7,136 nt of DNA from an uncultured Eubacteriales bacterium (lineage in GTDB: Bacteria; Bacillota; Clostridia; Oscillospirales; Acutalibacteraceae), in NCBI GenBank assembly GCA_934718145.1, contig CAKUZC010000053.1, positions 1-7,136 of the forward strand, written 5' to 3'. Below the pieces are notes generated by a model. That model saw nothing but the letters and a program-made list of their open reading frames with translations, made no database searches and had not been told where the DNA came from. The position numbers and the translations under genes were made by a program. Positions 5,866 through 7,136 of the stretch are shown piece by piece. Each line of letters starts with the position of its first letter. The stretch's first letter is position 1.

Positions 5866-5893
5866 CCCTCTCACGCACATTGACATGAGAGGG
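5866..5893. other. Strong inverted repeat between rpsU and yqeG
   Basis: CCCTCTCA (5866-5873) pairs perfectly with TGAGAGGG (5886-5893) around a 12-base loop. On the plus strand it is followed by ACGGA and six Ts (5899-5904), so it looks like a plus-strand terminator, but no plus-strand gene is seen upstream of it before 4436. In the minus-strand transcript it lies in the rpsU-yqeG gap without a U-tract, where it could be a processing site, a 3' stabilising hairpin or a partial attenuator in the yqeG leader. Confidence 0.6.
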
Positions 5894-5917
5894 ACGGATT
5901 TTTTAAATAAAATCAAA

Positions 5918-6367
5918 TTACCATCTGCCACTTCCGTATCTGCTGTTCTTCTTGCGCTTTCTGGCTTGTTTGGATTTTTCCTTGCGTTTTACGGAATTGC
6001 TTCTATAAGCTTCTCTTTTCCTAACCTCAGGTATTATTCCGGAACTTACTCTTTTGAATCTTTTCAATAAAGCTTCAAGTGATTTTGGACTATCCGAATT
6101 TTCATTAGATACGGTGTTTTCATCAGAGGGTTGATTCTCACCATCCAAAATTCCAAATATTTGAGATGCTTCACCGGTCAAAGATTGCCCTTCATTCAGT
6201 GAAACTTTATCTTCGTTAACTGATAATGTTTTAGACTCATTAACAACAATATTTGATCCGTCTTTTATTACTGTTGTTGATTTGTTCAGTAAAAACTGAG
6301 GATTTTCACTATTATTTATTGGGGCCTCAGATTCGCTTTTTTCCATTATTTCAACTTTCTCTGCCAT
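5918..6367 (-). CDS. rpsU: Ribosomal protein S21 with a long acidic N-terminal extension
   Basis: Residues about 96-149 are a typical S21, the small basic 30S protein that lies near the 3' end of 16S rRNA and assists initiation: SLEALLKRFKRVSSG, then PEVRKREAYRSNSVKRKEKS and the basic KQARKRKK tail. S21 is normally 55-70 residues; this product is 149. The first 95 residues are acidic and rich in Ser, Asn and Glu, with an imperfect repeated pattern VNESKTL / VNEDKVSL / NEGQSL (42-63). The opening MAEKVEI resembles a normal S21 N terminus, so the extra sequence can be viewed as an insertion between the usual first residues and SLEALLKRF. The long form is supported by AGGAGG at 6376-6371 before ATG 6367-6365 and by the lack of any internal ATG or GTG start with a binding site near residue 95. 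First gene of the minus-strand cluster, behind a strong promoter. The S21 identity is firm; the role of the extension is unknown. Confidence 0.93.
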   Translation of the reverse strand: MAEKVEIMEKSESEAPINNSENPQFLLNKSTTVIKDGSNIVVNESKTLSVNEDKVSLNEGQSLTGEASQIFGILDGENQPSDENTVSNENSDSPKSLEALLKRFKRVSSGIIPEVRKREAYRSNSVKRKEKSKQARKRKKNSRYGSGRW

Positions 6368-6462
6368 TTACTTCCCTCCTATCCGCTCTCGAGCAGGGCT
6401 TTGTGCATTGTAAATGTACTGAAATCACCGGAAATGATTCGATATTTAAACACACAGTCCGT

Positions 6463-6492
6463 ATTATATATTACTTTTATGTTTGTTGTCAA
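6463..6492 (-). promoter_or_regulatory. Strong promoter of rpsU and the downstream cluster
   Basis: On the minus strand TTGACA (6492-6487), an 18-base spacer and TATAAT (6468-6463), both perfect. Immediately upstream (about 6500-6522) lie A- and T-tracts resembling an UP element. The predicted start near 6456 leaves a leader of roughly 90 bases before rpsU, in which I see no known riboswitch. Confidence 0.88.
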
Positions 6493-6581
6493 GATATACT
6501 ATTTTTCTTTTAAAAAAAAGACTAAGATGTTTTATATTACAACTTTATTGAATTTATTTTTGATTCAAATAATTAAAATTA

Positions 6582-6610
6582 TTTACATAAATTTCTTTAA
6601 CATATATAAT
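6582..6610 (+). promoter_or_regulatory. Promoter of the glycosyltransferase gene
   Basis: TTTACA (6582-6587), a 17-base spacer and a perfect TATAAT (6605-6610), about 37 bases before the start codon. It diverges from the rpsU promoter. Confidence 0.8.
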
Positions 6611-6647
6611 TCAACTTATAGATGATTTTAACGTTAAGAGGGATACT

Positions 6648-7136
6648 ATGGATTTTAAAAAGGTATCGGTCATTATTCCTGTATTAAATGAAGAAAAATA
6701 TATTGAAAAATGTTTAGATTCGATTTTGTGTCAATGCTATCCACGGGAACAGCTTGAAATTTTATTGATTGATGGAAATTCAAATGATAATACAGTTTCA
6801 ATAATAAAAAATTACACAGATAAGTACAGTTTTATAAAGCTTTATTCAAATCCTGATAGGACTGTTCAGTATGCCCTTAATATAGGAATCAAAAATGCTA
6901 AGGGAGAGTATATAGTACGTATGGACGCTCATGCATGGTATGCTCAGGATTATATTTTAAAATGTGTACAATATCTTCAAAAAACAGGTGCATCTAATGT
7001 TGGAGGACCTACTGTCGTCAGAGGTATTCCTCCGGTTCAAAAAATAATTGCTGCAGCATCCCATTCACCGTTTGCACTGGGAGGAAGCAAACACTATAAA
7101 GAAAAGTTTGAAGGTTATGCCGATACAGTTGCTTGG
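6648..7136 (+). CDS. Family 2 glycosyltransferase, ExoA-like (3' end outside window)
   Basis: The first 163 residues of a GT-A fold glycosyltransferase, open to the window end. VSVIIPVLNEEKYIEKCLDSI (from residue 6) is the nucleotide-binding start of GT2; LLIDGNSNDNT (39-49) holds the first acidic cluster; NIGIKNAKGEYIVRMDAHA (78-96) carries the metal-binding motif in the D-x-H form (D93, H95), and NVGGP (117-121) and SPFALGGSK (140-148) follow. This combination resembles ExoA-type succinoglycan glycosyltransferases, which act at the inner face of the membrane on lipid-linked sugars in exopolysaccharide synthesis. The start ATG follows AAGAGGG (6636-6642) by 5 bases. It has its own promoter and probably opens a polysaccharide operon beyond the window. 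The family is firm; the sugar and acceptor cannot be told. Confidence 0.9.
   Translation, partial: MDFKKVSVIIPVLNEEKYIEKCLDSILCQCYPREQLEILLIDGNSNDNTVSIIKNYTDKYSFIKLYSNPDRTVQYALNIGIKNAKGEYIVRMDAHAWYAQDYILKCVQYLQKTGASNVGGPTVVRGIPPVQKIIAAASHSPFALGGSKHYKEKFEGYADTVAW

Noticed and set aside
6368..6456. Riboswitch or ribosomal-protein leader in the rpsU 5' region
   Set aside because: The roughly 90-base leader shows only a short GCTCGAGAGC self-complementary patch next to the ribosome binding site, with no recognisable conserved fold.
6253..6625. Plus-strand open frames overlapping the rpsU start and upstream region
   Set aside because: No ribosome binding site; they run through the rpsU promoter and AT-rich spacer and have no recognisable protein pattern.

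Overview
The window is AT-rich DNA from a low-GC Firmicute, most likely a Clostridia/Oscillospirales-type organism. The evidence is strong GGAGG-type ribosome binding sites, near-consensus TTGACA/TATAAT promoters, short U-tailed terminators, and the presence of IreB (UPF0297), YqeG and a Nif11-type double-glycine leader. No rRNA, tRNA, CRISPR array, IS element or phage gene is visible. The species cannot be named from this sequence.

Left part (1-4436): after the last codons of an upstream gene (possibly malic enzyme) come three monocistronic genes. Each has its own promoter and terminator, and each product carries an export signal. They are (i) an arginine deiminase with every catalytic residue and an extra N-terminal signal peptide (224-1579, +); (ii) a secreted Ser/Asp-rich protein with a strikingly nuclear-localisation-like basic patch (1703-2542, -); and (iii) a Nif11-type double-glycine leader fused to a hydrophobic segment and a ClpB-D2/torsin-like AAA+ ATPase (2817-4436, +). 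In (iii) the two Gly codons of the processing site also form a perfect Shine-Dalgarno for an in-frame internal ATG, whose product would begin with a Sec-like signal. Genes (ii) and (iii) diverge from an AT-rich intergenic region holding two strong promoters. No dedicated transporter or peptidase is in view. I infer that this block encodes exported, possibly host-directed, proteins; that is a hypothesis.

Middle part (4507-6492, all minus): a housekeeping cluster read from one strong promoter with A-tracts upstream: rpsU, yqeG, aroQ, ireB, then a weak terminator. The rpsU product is unusual. A normal S21 domain (about residues 96-149) is preceded by about 95 residues of acidic, Ser/Asn-rich sequence, and the ribosome binding site and absence of internal starts support the long form. 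A strong inverted repeat lies between rpsU and yqeG. AroQ keeps nearly all type II dehydroquinase active-site residues but has Tyr where the conserved His of the THTS loop is expected.

Right edge (6582-7136, +): a good promoter drives an ExoA-like family 2 glycosyltransferase truncated by the window end, probably the first gene of a polysaccharide locus. Intergenic stretches are all below 300 bases; those at 2543-2816 and 6368-6647 hold divergent promoters and otherwise AT-rich sequence.
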